Positions 9,191 to 18,267 of a DNA stretch of 64,000 nt are shown here, in pieces (position 1 is the stretch's first letter; every line of letters begins with the position of its first letter). The translations under genes and the position numbers were made by a program. Below the pieces are notes generated by a model. It did no database searches. It was not told where the DNA came from and saw only the letters and a list, made by a program, of their open reading frames with translations. The stretch lies in assembly GCA_038329845.1 (NCBI GenBank), contig JBBQNJ010000001.1, positions 62,001-126,000 on the forward strand. The letters run 5' to 3'. Source of the DNA: JBBQNJ01 sp038329845. Its GTDB lineage: Bacteria; Planctomycetota; Phycisphaerae; Tepidisphaerales; Tepidisphaeraceae.

Positions 9191-10375
9191 CTATTTTCCC
9201 CCGCCCAACGGAAGCCGGCGCACCATCGCCTGGAAGTTGTCGTAGTTCGATTTCATCTCGACGATCGAATCGCCGGCGAATTTTTCACACAGCGCCGAGG
9301 CGATCTCGAAGGCGACGACATTCTCGAGAATCACGCTGGCCGCGGGAACGGCACAGGCATCGGAGCGCTCATAGGCCGCCTTGCTGGGTGCCTTGGTGTT
9401 CAGGTCCACGCTCTCCAATGGCTTCATCAACGTGGCGATCGGCTTCTTGGCCGCTCGAACGATGATCGGCTGGCCGTTGGTCATCCCCCCTTCGATTCCC
9501 CCGGCATTGTTGGTCTTGCGGGTATAGCCCAGGGTCGTGGCCTGGCGCTGACCGGGATCGAACCCGATTTCATCGTGAACCCGTGAGCCGGGCAGGAACG
9601 CGACCTCCTTGCCCATGCCGATCTCGACCGACTTGAACGCCTGGATGCCCATTACCGCCATCGCCAGGCGGGCATCGAGCTTCTGATTGTACTGAACGCA
9701 ACTTCCCAGCCCCGGCGGACAGCCGAAGACCCGCGCCTCGACCAGGCCCCCCAGCGTGTCCCCGTCCTGCTTGACCGCTTTGATCGCCGATCGCATCCGC
9801 ACCGCGGCATCCGCGTCGGGGCATCCCACCCATTCCTTGAACAAATCACCGTGATCCCGCGCGGCCCGCAGATCCTCCAATGACCGCGACCAGTCCACCG
9901 CCGCCGTCACCTCACCGATCGCCAGCACGTACCCGAACACCTCGATGCCGAACTCTCGCAGCAGACTGCGCGTCAGGGCCCCGGCGGCCACGCGGGCGGC
10001 GGTCTCGCGGGCGCTGGCCCGCTCGAGAACTTCACGGCAATCGGTGGTCAGCCACTTGATTGAACCGGCCAGATCGGCGTGCCCGGGCCGAGGCCGATGC
10101 ACCGCCGGGGCGTCATCCAGCCGCGAATCCTTATTGATGATTTGCAGCACAATCGGCGAGCCGATGGTTCGCCCGCGCCGAACCCCGGCGGTGATCTGAA
10201 CCGAATCCACTTCGATCTTCTGACGCCCGCCGCGACCGTAACCACCCTGTCGCCGGCGCAGTTCCGCGTCGATCATCGCTTGATCGACCGCGACTCCCGC
10301 GGGCATCCCCTCGATCAGCGCCGTCAACGCCGGCCCATGCGATTCCCCCGCGGTGCGATAAGTCAACGTGGCCAT
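9191..10375 (-). CDS. aroC: Chorismate synthase
   Basis: Converts 5-enolpyruvylshikimate-3-phosphate to chorismate with reduced FMN, the last common step to aromatic amino acids, folates and quinones. The 394-residue length fits the family. Seen: the N-terminal signature TAGESHGPALTA, RRRQGGYGRGGRQKIE, SARETAARVAAGA, and the late GGIEGGMTNGQPI segment lining the FMN/substrate site. The ATG at 10375 opens the conserved TLTYRTAGESHG stretch and has AGGA about 9 nt upstream, so longer readings are unlikely. It ends 6 nt beyond the convergent kinase stop, with no room for a long terminator. No other shikimate gene is adjacent. Confidence 0.96.
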   Translation of the reverse strand: MATLTYRTAGESHGPALTALIEGMPAGVAVDQAMIDAELRRRQGGYGRGGRQKIEVDSVQITAGVRRGRTIGSPIVLQIINKDSRLDDAPAVHRPRPGHADLAGSIKWLTTDCREVLERASARETAARVAAGALTRSLLREFGIEVFGYVLAIGEVTAAVDWSRSLEDLRAARDHGDLFKEWVGCPDADAAVRMRSAIKAVKQDGDTLGGLVEARVFGCPPGLGSCVQYNQKLDARLAMAVMGIQAFKSVEIGMGKEVAFLPGSRVHDEIGFDPGQRQATTLGYTRKTNNAGGIEGGMTNGQPIIVRAAKKPIATLMKPLESVDLNTKAPSKAAYERSDACAVPAASVILENVVAFEIASALCEKFAGDSIVEMKSNYDNFQAMVRRLPLGGGK

Positions 10376-10602
10376 GGATCGAATCCTAACGGCATGAACA
10401 ACCCCCTCCAAGGGCGCTGCGGGCACCCCGCTGCCACTCGTTCACATCCGGCGATTCGAGAGTTTGACCGCAACTCGCCGATCGCATTAACGGACCGCGC
10501 AGATGCGTAGATGAAGCGGAATTGTTCCCAAGGGGGGTTGAACCCTTGTCGAGCGGAGCATCGGCGAATACGCTCGCGGGACTTCAAAGGAGAACCTGAT
10601 CC

Positions 10603-13359
10603 ATGGCAACCCCCGTGACGCATTCGACCACCGCCAAGCCCCCCACCACCGACCGCGCCCATGATGTGCTGCGCGAGGGACGACAGCCCCTCGACGCCTT
10701 TTTCAACGCCCGCAACGTCGCCGTCATCGGCGCGACGGAGAATCCGGGCAGCGTCGGACGCACCATCCTTTGGAACCTCGTCACCAACCCCTTCGGGGGA
10801 ACGGTTTTTCCGGTCAATCCCAAGCGCCCCAGCGTGTTGGGCGTCAAGGCCTATCCCAGCGTCAAGGATGTACCGGCCAAGCTCGACCTGGCGGTGATCG
10901 TCACCCCGGCCCCCAGTGTGCCGGGGATCATCGACCAATGCGTCGAGGCCGGCGTACGGGCGGCGATCATCATCTCGGCGGGCTTCAAGGAGATCGGCCC
11001 GGCGGGGGTCGAACTCGAACGCCAGGTCATGGAACACGCCCATCGCGGCAAGATGCGGATCATTGGTCCCAACTGCCTGGGGATGATGAACCCCATCAGC
11101 GGCCTGAATGCCAGCTTCGCCAAGGGCATGGCCCGCCCGGGGCACCTGGCGTTCATCAGCCAATCGGGCGCGCTGATGACGGCGGTGCTGGACTGGTCGT
11201 TCAAGGAACAGGTCGGTTTTAGCGCGTTCGTCTCGATCGGGTCGATGCTCGACGTGGATTGGGGCGACTTGATCGACCACCTGGGCAACGATCCCAGGAC
11301 CCACGCCATCGTCATTTACATGGAATCGATCGGCAACGCCTCGTCATTCCTGTCCGCGTCGCGCGAAGTGTCGTTGACCAAGCCGATCATCGTCATCAAG
11401 GCCGGACGCACCGAGGCCGCGGCCAAGGCCGCCGCGTCACATACCGGCGCGCTCACCGGCTCCGACGAGGTGCTTGATGCGGCCTTCCGGCGCACCGGCG
11501 TACTGCGGGTCAGTTCGATCAGCGAAATGTTCTCGATGGCCGAGGTACTGGGCAAGCAACCGCGCCCGCGCGGGCCGCGACTGAGCATCGTCACTAACGC
11601 CGGCGGACCCGGCGTGCTGGCGACCGACGCACTGATCACCTCCGGATGCGAGCTGGCGCAGATCTCGAAAGAAACGATTGACGAGCTTAGCACCTTCCTG
11701 CCCAGCGCCTGGTCGCACAATAACCCGATCGACGTGCTGGGCGACGCCCCGCCCGAGCGATACGCAAAAAGCCTCGAGGTGGCCGCCAAGGACCCCAATG
11801 CCGACGGCCTGCTGGTCATCCTGACGCCGCAGGACATGACCGACCCCACCTTGACGGCCGAGGCGCTGAAAAAACACGCCCAGATCGAGGGCAAGCCGGT
11901 GCTGGCGTCGTGGATGGGCGGACCGGTCGTCGAAGCTGGCGAAGCGATCCTCAACCGCGCCAACATCCCCACTTTCGCGTACCCCGACACCGCCGCCCGG
12001 GCATTCGCGTATATGTGGAAGTACACCTACAACCTGCGCGGCATCTACGAGACCCCCAGTCTCACCGAGGGCGGCACCACCGATCACGCCGCCGCCGACG
12101 CCATTGTGCAGAAGGCCCGATCCGAAGGCCGCACCATCCTCACCGAGTACGAGTCGAAGAAGCTGCTGTCGGCGTACGGCATCCCCACCGTGCAGACCGA
12201 GATCGCCACCACGATCGCCGAGGCGGTCAAGGCGGCCAAGGCAATGGGCTTCCCCATCGTACTGAAGCTCTATAGCAACACGATCACCCACAAGACCGAC
12301 GTGGGCGGCGTCAAACTCAATCTCGCCGATGAAAAAGCTGTCGAGAAGGCGTTTAACGAGATTAAGGAAGCGGTCGCGGCCAAGGCGGGCGCCGAACACT
12401 TCCAAGGCGTGACCGTCCAGCCGATGATCAAGCTCGACGGCTACGAGATCATCATCGGATCGTCACTCGATCCGCAGTTCGGTCCGGTGCTGCTGTTCGG
12501 AACAGGCGGGCAGTTGGTCGAGGTCTTCAAGGATCGCGCCCTGGCCCTGCCGCCCCTGACCGCCACCCTGGCCCGGCGAATGATGGAACAGACGAAAATT
12601 TACACCGCGCTCAAAGGCGTGCGCGGGCGAAAACCGGTGGACCTCGCGGCGATGGAGCAGCTCCTTGTGCGCTTCAGCCAGCTCACCGTCGAGCAAAAGT
12701 GGATCAAGGAGATCGACATCAACCCCCTGCTGGCCTCCCCCGAGCGACTGCTGGCGCTGGATGCCCGCGTGGTCGTCTATGGCCCTGAAGTCACCGAGGA
12801 TCAACTCCACAAGCCGGCGATTCGACCCTATCCCACGCAATACGCTCGGGCATGGAAGAGTGAGGACGGAACCGAGTTCATGATCCGCCCGATCCGTCCG
12901 GAGGATGAGCCGATGATGGTCAAGTTCCACCAGACCCTCTCCGACCGCAGCGTCCGCCTGCGCTACTTCGCCCCGCTGAAGCTCACCCAGCGGGTGGCCC
13001 ACGAGCGGCTGATTCGCGTCTGCTTCAATGACTACGACCGCGAGCTGGCCTTGGTCGTCGAGCGAAAGGACGCCAAGGCCGCAGAGCATGAAATCCTGGG
13101 CGTCGGGCGCATGAGCAAGGTCTCGGGGCGTAACGAGGCCGAGTTCGCCGTTCTGGTCAGCGATGAATACCAGAACAAGGGACTGGGCACCGAGCTGCTT
13201 GGCCGTCTGATCGAAATCGGCAAGAACGAAAAGCTCACCCGTCTCTCGGCGGATATTCTGCCCGATAACCTGGAAATGCAGCGGGTTTGCGAAAAACTGG
13301 GCTTCAAGCTCGAGCGCGATTTGGATGAACCGGTGGTCAAGGCCGAAGTCATGCTGTGA
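10603..13359 (+). CDS. ADP-forming acyl-CoA synthetase fused to GNAT acetyltransferase (PatZ-like)
   Basis: 918-residue protein with the domain order of protein acetyltransferase Pat/PatZ. It has a CoA-binding Rossmann domain (about 30-160, VAVIGATENPGSVG), a succinyl-CoA-synthetase-like domain with SHTGAL (His280), and an ATP-grasp region (about 510-730, YGIPTVQTEIATT to EIDINPLLASP). A C-terminal GNAT domain (about 750-910) has VSDEYQNKGLGTELLGRLI as acetyl-CoA site. The retained His280 is at the place of the phosphohistidine of ADP-forming acetyl-CoA synthetases, so a working synthetase half is possible, unlike the catalytically dead half reported for Salmonella Pat. Strong SD (AAAGGAGA). 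Roles in acetate/acyl-CoA turnover, lysine acetylation or both remain open. Confidence 0.9.
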   Translation: MATPVTHSTTAKPPTTDRAHDVLREGRQPLDAFFNARNVAVIGATENPGSVGRTILWNLVTNPFGGTVFPVNPKRPSVLGVKAYPSVKDVPAKLDLAVIVTPAPSVPGIIDQCVEAGVRAAIIISAGFKEIGPAGVELERQVMEHAHRGKMRIIGPNCLGMMNPISGLNASFAKGMARPGHLAFISQSGALMTAVLDWSFKEQVGFSAFVSIGSMLDVDWGDLIDHLGNDPRTHAIVIYMESIGNASSFLSASREVSLTKPIIVIKAGRTEAAAKAAASHTGALTGSDEVLDAAFRRTGVLRVSSISEMFSMAEVLGKQPRPRGPRLSIVTNAGGPGVLATDALITSGCELAQISKETIDELSTFLPSAWSHNNPIDVLGDAPPERYAKSLEVAAKDPNADGLLVILTPQDMTDPTLTAEALKKHAQIEGKPVLASWMGGPVVEAGEAILNRANIPTFAYPDTAARAFAYMWKYTYNLRGIYETPSLTEGGTTDHAAADAIVQKARSEGRTILTEYESKKLLSAYGIPTVQTEIATTIAEAVKAAKAMGFPIVLKLYSNTITHKTDVGGVKLNLADEKAVEKAFNEIKEAVAAKAGAEHFQGVTVQPMIKLDGYEIIIGSSLDPQFGPVLLFGTGGQLVEVFKDRALALPPLTATLARRMMEQTKIYTALKGVRGRKPVDLAAMEQLLVRFSQLTVEQKWIKEIDINPLLASPERLLALDARVVVYGPEVTEDQLHKPAIRPYPTQYARAWKSEDGTEFMIRPIRPEDEPMMVKFHQTLSDRSVRLRYFAPLKLTQRVAHERLIRVCFNDYDRELALVVERKDAKAAEHEILGVGRMSKVSGRNEAEFAVLVSDEYQNKGLGTELLGRLIEIGKNEKLTRLSADILPDNLEMQRVCEKLGFKLERDLDEPVVKAEVML

Positions 13360-13360
13360 A

Positions 13361-13414
13361 CACACGGCCAGGGGCTGCTGTGACATGCACACGGCCGGGG
13401 GCGGCTGTGCCACG
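13361..13414. repeat. Tandem pair of 27-bp CACAGCC-type repeats
   Basis: Two adjacent 27-bp units (13361-13387 and 13388-13414) begin CACACGGCC and contain GGCTGTG or GCTGCTGTG, so each is an imperfect inverted repeat. They fill the gap between two convergent genes. Related pairs occur at 47742-47795, and looser copies at 39484-39606. Confidence 0.7.
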
Positions 13415-13423
13415 GGATGATGA

Positions 13424-15586
13424 TCAAGCCGGTGCTGATCCCGCGGATCGGCCGAAGATGGCTCGCCAAGCGATGGGGTTCCAAAGCTGCGAGATGCTGC
13501 CCATTAAGGCCTCGAGGCAGAGCAGGAAAAGCACCAGCGCGATCGCCCAACTCCAGCGCGGGGCCGGCTCACTGACGGCGGCCATCTTGCCTTCCAGTTC
13601 CTCCAACGACCGCGCGATCAACGTATTAGGCCCGGGCGACGCCACCGACCCGGCCGGGCGATAGGCCAGCTCGGCTTCGGCGGCGGGCAACTGCACATTG
13701 GCGATGGCCATCGGCTCGGTGACGCCGGGCCTTCTCCAGAAATACAACCCCGGCGCATCGGCTTGGTCGAACACAAACCGCCGGCCGCCTTTCGGGTCAT
13801 CGCTCGGCGTGACGATGACGGTCTGCCGCGAGGGGTCTTCAATTTCGAGCTGAGCCGTTGAGGCGAACTTCGATCCGGCAACGATCAGTGGCTCGCCGAG
13901 TTCCACGTTCGCCGCGTCGGACTCGCTCACCGGGCGAAGCGACATCCGCACCAGCATCGGCAGAAACACCGGATGCGTTGCCAGGTTAGTGAACCGCGAC
14001 TCCGGAACCGTCGCCAGCGTGTACACCATGCCCGTACCCACGGGCCGCCGCAGCAGCAGCGGTTGCGGACGCGCCGTGGAGCCGCTCACCGGAGAAACTC
14101 CCAGGATCGCCGTCACCTCAGGGTCCACCACCGCGAACGGGACGAAGCGCCGCACCGACACGTTGTCGAGTTTCATGCCCCCTTCGATCAGCTTGGCGAG
14201 CAGGCGATCGTGGGGCGACAACACCATCGCGCGGTGCGTGCGATCGACAGGTGGGGCATTGATCGGTGTCGATGGCAGCAACTCCCCCAGCGCCGCCCGC
14301 GCCTCGGCCGGCGCATCGGCCCAGGTCGTCTCCAGTCCCGGCTGGGTCATCAGCACCAGCGTCCCCCCGGCGCGAACAAAATCACGCCAGCGCCGAGCCG
14401 TCGCCGCGTCCGGCCACTGCGACAGGATCGCCACCAGCACATTTTGCTTGCCATCGGCCGACGGTGCCGACCGCACCGCGATCGGCCAGCTTTCGAGCTT
14501 TCCCTCGGCGGGATCCAGCGCCAGTTTGGTCACTCGGGTCGCATCGGGCAGGGCCGGGTTTTCCAGCAGCGTCACATTCCGCCGCGCGGGAATGTCGATC
14601 AGTAAATCGCGGGCGTTGTCCCACGCCATCACATCATCCGCCTCGAGTTGCCCGTGCAACAGCAGCCATCGCTCGGCCGGCAGCTTGATCGGAAAACGGA
14701 CCCGCACCCGGCCATCAGTGTCGAAGTTCGCCATCAGCGGACCTTGACGTGAAATCTCGCGCGAGCCGTCCAATGACTTGAGCGTCAACGTCACCGGCCG
14801 CGAATCGCTGGCCCGGCCGGCCACCTCGACGATCCCCTCGGACCCGACCCCGGGGATCGGCTGCTCGGGGTCGATCGCCACGCGAGTGATCCCCGCCGAC
14901 CGGGCCGTCGGCGGCTGCAAATCCAGTAAAATTACCCGCCCGTCGGGAAAATCCGCCAGTGCCCGGGGAAACTCGCGCGACTGGAAATCGCTGATGACGA
15001 TCAGCCACTTGCCGTTGGCGCTTTGCCGCTTGAGAAGATCGGTGGCTGCGGCGATCCGCTCGACCAGCGGCACCGGATTCGGCTGCGGGCGCAGGGCCGT
15101 CCATTCCGACTGAATTTTCGACACCGGCCGAAGCTGCTCGGACTGATCTTCCCCCCGCGCCGGCGAACTTTTGAAAATCGCCACCCGCGAATCGCGCAGT
15201 TGCCCACGCAGCAGATCCTCGACCATGACGTTGGCCCGGTCCAGCAACGTCGATTGCTGATCCTTCAGCTCCATGGAATAGCTGGTGTCCACCACGATCG
15301 CGGCGATGGTCGAGTCGCCCGCGAACCACCCCGAGGCCAGCATCTTCGCCGGCTGCGCAATCGCCCAGATCAGCAGCGCCAGCAGCAGCATCCGCGTGGC
15401 CAGCAGCAGCCAGCGCTGCACCCGCCGCCGGGCCGCGGTCCGCTGGATCGACGCGCGGATGAACCGCAGCGTGGGAAACGCCACCACCGGGCTTTTTCGC
15501 CGAAACAGCAGATGCAACACCAGCGGCAGCCCCGCCAGCGGCAAGGCCCACAACGCGGTCGAAAATAAGAACTCAAGTCCGAACAT
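13424..15586 (-). CDS. BatA/VWA-domain membrane protein
   Basis: 720-residue inner-membrane protein of the aerotolerance (Bat) type. Seen: N-terminal BatA region with two membrane segments (about 8-27 and 60-80) around the RRKSPVVAFPTLRF motif. A von Willebrand A domain begins VVDTSYSM (about 98-105), which carries the DxSxS metal-site motif. A long extracytoplasmic region follows, then a final membrane helix near 685-705 (WSWAIALVLFLLCLEAL). Usual partners such as MoxR ATPase, DUF58 protein and DUF4159 protein are not adjacent; the neighbour upstream is a glycosyltransferase gene. The ATG lacks a convincing Shine-Dalgarno. The domains are clear; its biological role in planctomycetes is not established. 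Confidence 0.85.
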   Translation of the reverse strand: MFGLEFLFSTALWALPLAGLPLVLHLLFRRKSPVVAFPTLRFIRASIQRTAARRRVQRWLLLATRMLLLALLIWAIAQPAKMLASGWFAGDSTIAAIVVDTSYSMELKDQQSTLLDRANVMVEDLLRGQLRDSRVAIFKSSPARGEDQSEQLRPVSKIQSEWTALRPQPNPVPLVERIAAATDLLKRQSANGKWLIVISDFQSREFPRALADFPDGRVILLDLQPPTARSAGITRVAIDPEQPIPGVGSEGIVEVAGRASDSRPVTLTLKSLDGSREISRQGPLMANFDTDGRVRVRFPIKLPAERWLLLHGQLEADDVMAWDNARDLLIDIPARRNVTLLENPALPDATRVTKLALDPAEGKLESWPIAVRSAPSADGKQNVLVAILSQWPDAATARRWRDFVRAGGTLVLMTQPGLETTWADAPAEARAALGELLPSTPINAPPVDRTHRAMVLSPHDRLLAKLIEGGMKLDNVSVRRFVPFAVVDPEVTAILGVSPVSGSTARPQPLLLRRPVGTGMVYTLATVPESRFTNLATHPVFLPMLVRMSLRPVSESDAANVELGEPLIVAGSKFASTAQLEIEDPSRQTVIVTPSDDPKGGRRFVFDQADAPGLYFWRRPGVTEPMAIANVQLPAAEAELAYRPAGSVASPGPNTLIARSLEELEGKMAAVSEPAPRWSWAIALVLFLLCLEALMGSISQLWNPIAWRAIFGRSAGSAPA

Positions 15587-15640
15587 AAGACGCGCCCCGA
15601 TGACTCTCCTGGGGAACCGTTTTTCGCATTCGCCAGGAAA

Positions 15641-15994
15641 TTAAACGCGAAGGCGCGAAGGGGCGAAGAAATCGATCTATTTTTTCTTCGTGTCCTTCAG
15701 CCCTTGTAGGTTAGCAGAATGACCCGATAACCGTTTTGCTAGTGTAGTGGCACGCTTGCGTTTTCGAGTAATCCAAGTGCGTTGCCCTAAGACCATTGTG
15801 TGACAAAGCACCAGCCCTCCCAATCCAGCTTCTTCTTCGCGCCTTCGCGCCTTCGCGTCTAGCTTTCCTCCGCTTCGTGGTAACAAATCTCTCGGAGCGG
15901 CGCTCCACCTTCGCTTTAGAGTTCGATCATCCGCCAAGCCGACCCAATCCAACTCCCTCTTCCCCCCTTCGCCCCTTCGCGCCTTCGCGTTTAA
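15641..15994. repeat. GCGAAGGCGCGAAGG-type intergenic repeat array
   Basis: The 418-bp gap 15587-16004 holds three copies of a purine-rich repeat. A 28-bp copy at 15641-15668 (core GCGAAGGCGCGAAGGGGCGA) is the exact reverse complement of 15967-15994. A third, slightly diverged copy lies near 15834-15862 in the same orientation as the last. The two right-hand copies are also part of longer direct repeats (about 15807-15872 and 15937-16005) sharing CCCAATCCA. Short minus-strand reading frames here encode only Lys/Arg/Glu-rich translations of the repeats. I see no gene in the gap. Confidence 0.8.
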
Positions 15995-16004
15995 TCTTCC
16001 CCCG

Positions 16005-16760
16005 CTAGTTCGAGAAGCGAAACCGGATGATCGCCAGGATCGCCTTGAGCCCATCCTTCCAGGTGATTTTTTTCCCCTCTTCGTAGCTGCGCCCGTAATA
16101 GGCGACCCCCACCTCGTAGATGCGCAGCCGCGGCCGCAGCTTGGAGATCTTCGCGGTGATCTCCGGCTCAAATCCGAAGCGGTTGCATTTGACTTGGATG
16201 CGATCCAAAACCGACTTGCGAAAGACCTTGTAGCAGACTTCCATGTCGGTGAGGTTGAGGTTGGTGAACATATTGCTCAGCGTGGTCAGGAAGCGGTTTC
16301 CCACGGTGTGCCAGTAGTACAGGACCCGGTGCGGCTCGCCGATGAATCGGCTGCCGTACACCACATCGGCTTTGTTATCGAGGATCGGCTGGATCAGCTT
16401 GGGGTAGTCGCTCGGATCGTACTCCAGATCGGCGTCCTGGATGATCACCACCTCCCCCGTGCAGCGGACGAACCCATCCCGCAGCGCAGCCCCCTTGCCT
16501 TGATTAACCGGTTTGTGGAGGATCTGAAACTCGACATCGGCGAACAATCCAGGCAGTGCATCGAGTTTCGCGGCGCTCGCGTCTTTCGAGCAGTCGTTGA
16601 CGCAGATGATTTCCCGCCGCAACCCCCGGGGCAGCGGCGCCTCGACCACCAGCCTCACGAGGTCCTGCACCGTCTGCCCTTCGTTGTATACCGGGATCAC
16701 GATCGAAATCTTGGAGATCGCGCCCGTCTTCGCATCGTCGGATGGTTCACCAGCTTCCAC
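16005..16760 (-). CDS. Family 2 glycosyltransferase (dolichol/polyprenol-phosphate mannosyltransferase-like)
   Basis: 251-residue GT-A fold enzyme predicted to move a sugar from a nucleotide-sugar onto a polyprenyl phosphate or a similar acceptor. Seen: SIVIPVYNEGQTV at the start of the fold, VNDCSKDAS, the substrate strip HKPVNQGKGAALRDGF, the metal-binding DADLEYDP (about 113-120), and YGSRFIGEPHR. It lacks the C-terminal membrane pair of GtrB/ArnC-type enzymes, so it is DPM1-like. The start is GTG, with AGGA about 9 nt upstream. The nearby ATG frame is closed by a stop. It lies between uvrC and the BatA/VWA gene on the same strand; donor and acceptor are unknown. Confidence 0.88.
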   Translation of the reverse strand: MEAGEPSDDAKTGAISKISIVIPVYNEGQTVQDLVRLVVEAPLPRGLRREIICVNDCSKDASAAKLDALPGLFADVEFQILHKPVNQGKGAALRDGFVRCTGEVVIIQDADLEYDPSDYPKLIQPILDNKADVVYGSRFIGEPHRVLYYWHTVGNRFLTTLSNMFTNLNLTDMEVCYKVFRKSVLDRIQVKCNRFGFEPEITAKISKLRPRLRIYEVGVAYYGRSYEEGKKITWKDGLKAILAIIRFRFSN

Positions 16761-16869
16761 GCTCGATCATCCTAATGGGCGGCGAGCCATGAGCAAAATG
16801 GGAGAGTAACGCCCGGAGCCGCGGCGGCAAGCCGACTTCACCCCCTCACGCCCCCGCCCCCTCACCCCT

Positions 16870-18228
16870 TCACCCCCTCCCCCCGCGTGCCTTCGCGCCT
16901 CGACTCCTCCCCTCCTCCAACTGCGCCTTGCGTCTCAATATATGATGATAATGCTGCGCGAATCGGTGCGCTTCATCGCGGGCGTATTGCAGCAAACGCA
17001 ATCCTGCGTGATTCCGCGGCAACTTCAGCGGCGCGGACCGGCCCTGCACGTAAATCAGCTCTTCTTTCTTCGCCAGCGACACCACCATTCGTGGGCGCGA
17101 TTCCATCCCCGCGAACACCTGCATCGCAGCGCCGAGTTGGCCCATTCCGCCGTCGATGAGGATCACATCTGGGTACAGTTCGTTGTTCACGCCCGCCTCG
17201 CGGTAACGCCTGCTGACGACTTCCTGGATCGACAAAAAATCGTTGTTTCCCTGGCCATGCGTGATCTTGTATCGGCGGTAGGCGTCCTTGAACGGCACGG
17301 CGTCGATGAACGTCACCTTGCTGCCGACCATCTCTCCGCCGTGCAGATGCGCGATGTCGATCGCCTCGACGATGCGCGGCGGCTCTGGCAGATCCAGCGC
17401 CTCCTGCAACTTGGTCAGGCCCTCCTGCGGGTTGGTGATGAACGCCTCGGGTTGCCAATACTGTTCATCCCCGCGCCCCGCCCGCGCGCCCAGGGCGTTC
17501 AGCGCCTTGATCTCGTCGCGCAGGCGGGCCGCACGCTCGAAGTTCATCTCCTTCGACGCCTCGATCATCTCCCGCTCAAGCTGCTCGACCACGCTCTTTT
17601 TGTCGCCGCTCAAAAACCGCATCAGCCGCTGGATGTCCTGGCGGTACGATTCCTTCGAAACCTTCGCCGCGCACGGCGCGGTGCATTTCTTGATCGGATA
17701 GAGCAGGCAGGGCCGGAAAAACCGGCGGGACGGATCGTCCTCGCGGATTTCCAGGTGACAGGTGCGGAACTTGAACGCCTTTTGCAGCAGGGTCAGCGCT
17801 TCTTTGAGCGCGTTGACGCTGGTGAACGGCCCGTACAGTTTCACGCCCCGGGTCCGCGGCTCGCGGGTCACGTAGACACCGGGGAACTCCTCGTCGGTGG
17901 TCACCATCACATACGGGAACGTCTTGTCGTCGAGCAGCCGGGCGTTGTAGCGCGGCTGGATGTCCTTGATCAGCCGGTTCTCGGCCAGCAGGGCTTCGAC
18001 TTCCGAGTCCATCTGGATCACCTCGAAATCGACCACCGCCTCGAGTAATCCAGCCTTCTTGTGTTCCAGCCGGGTCGAGGCCTGAAAGTAACTGGCGACC
18101 CGATCGCGCAGCGATGCCGATTTTCCGATGTAGATCACCCGGCCCTTCTCATCCTTCATCAGGTAGACTCCGGGCGCTTTCGGGAGATTCCGGGCTTTTT
18201 CGGCAAGTTTGGCGATGCGGTCGTCCAT
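16870..18228 (-). CDS. uvrC: UvrC-like excinuclease subunit lacking the HhH domain
   Basis: Nucleotide-excision repair nuclease. Domains seen in its 452 residues: GIY-YIG nuclease at about 16-95 (PGVYLMKDEKGRVIYIGKS and the metal Glu in EALLAENRLI); four Cys in the region FRTC...RPCLLYPIKKCTAPC suited to the Fe-S cluster reported for UvrC; UVR motif around 205-240; RNase H-like nuclease with EAIDIAHLHGG, LIDGGMGQLG and RDEAHRFA. It ends about 20 residues after RDEAHRFA. The tandem helix-hairpin-helix domain of the usual roughly 600-residue UvrC is absent. The last codons are Gly/Arg/Lys-rich and use GCGAAGGC-type repeat sequence. The ATG has no SD but a TACAAT 12 nt upstream. Both catalytic sites look intact. 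Confidence 0.9.
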   Translation of the reverse strand: MDDRIAKLAEKARNLPKAPGVYLMKDEKGRVIYIGKSASLRDRVASYFQASTRLEHKKAGLLEAVVDFEVIQMDSEVEALLAENRLIKDIQPRYNARLLDDKTFPYVMVTTDEEFPGVYVTREPRTRGVKLYGPFTSVNALKEALTLLQKAFKFRTCHLEIREDDPSRRFFRPCLLYPIKKCTAPCAAKVSKESYRQDIQRLMRFLSGDKKSVVEQLEREMIEASKEMNFERAARLRDEIKALNALGARAGRGDEQYWQPEAFITNPQEGLTKLQEALDLPEPPRIVEAIDIAHLHGGEMVGSKVTFIDAVPFKDAYRRYKITHGQGNNDFLSIQEVVSRRYREAGVNNELYPDVILIDGGMGQLGAAMQVFAGMESRPRMVVSLAKKEELIYVQGRSAPLKLPRNHAGLRLLQYARDEAHRFAQHYHHILRRKAQLEEGRSRGAKARGGRG

Positions 18229-18267
18229 GACGATGTGACTATTGTACGCTCGCCAGCCGCCGCTGGA

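Noticed and set aside
15677..16171. Lys/Arg/Glu-rich minus-strand frames in the repeat array
   Set aside because: They are translations of the GCGAAGGCGCGAAGG repeats and run into the glycosyltransferase gene out of frame.
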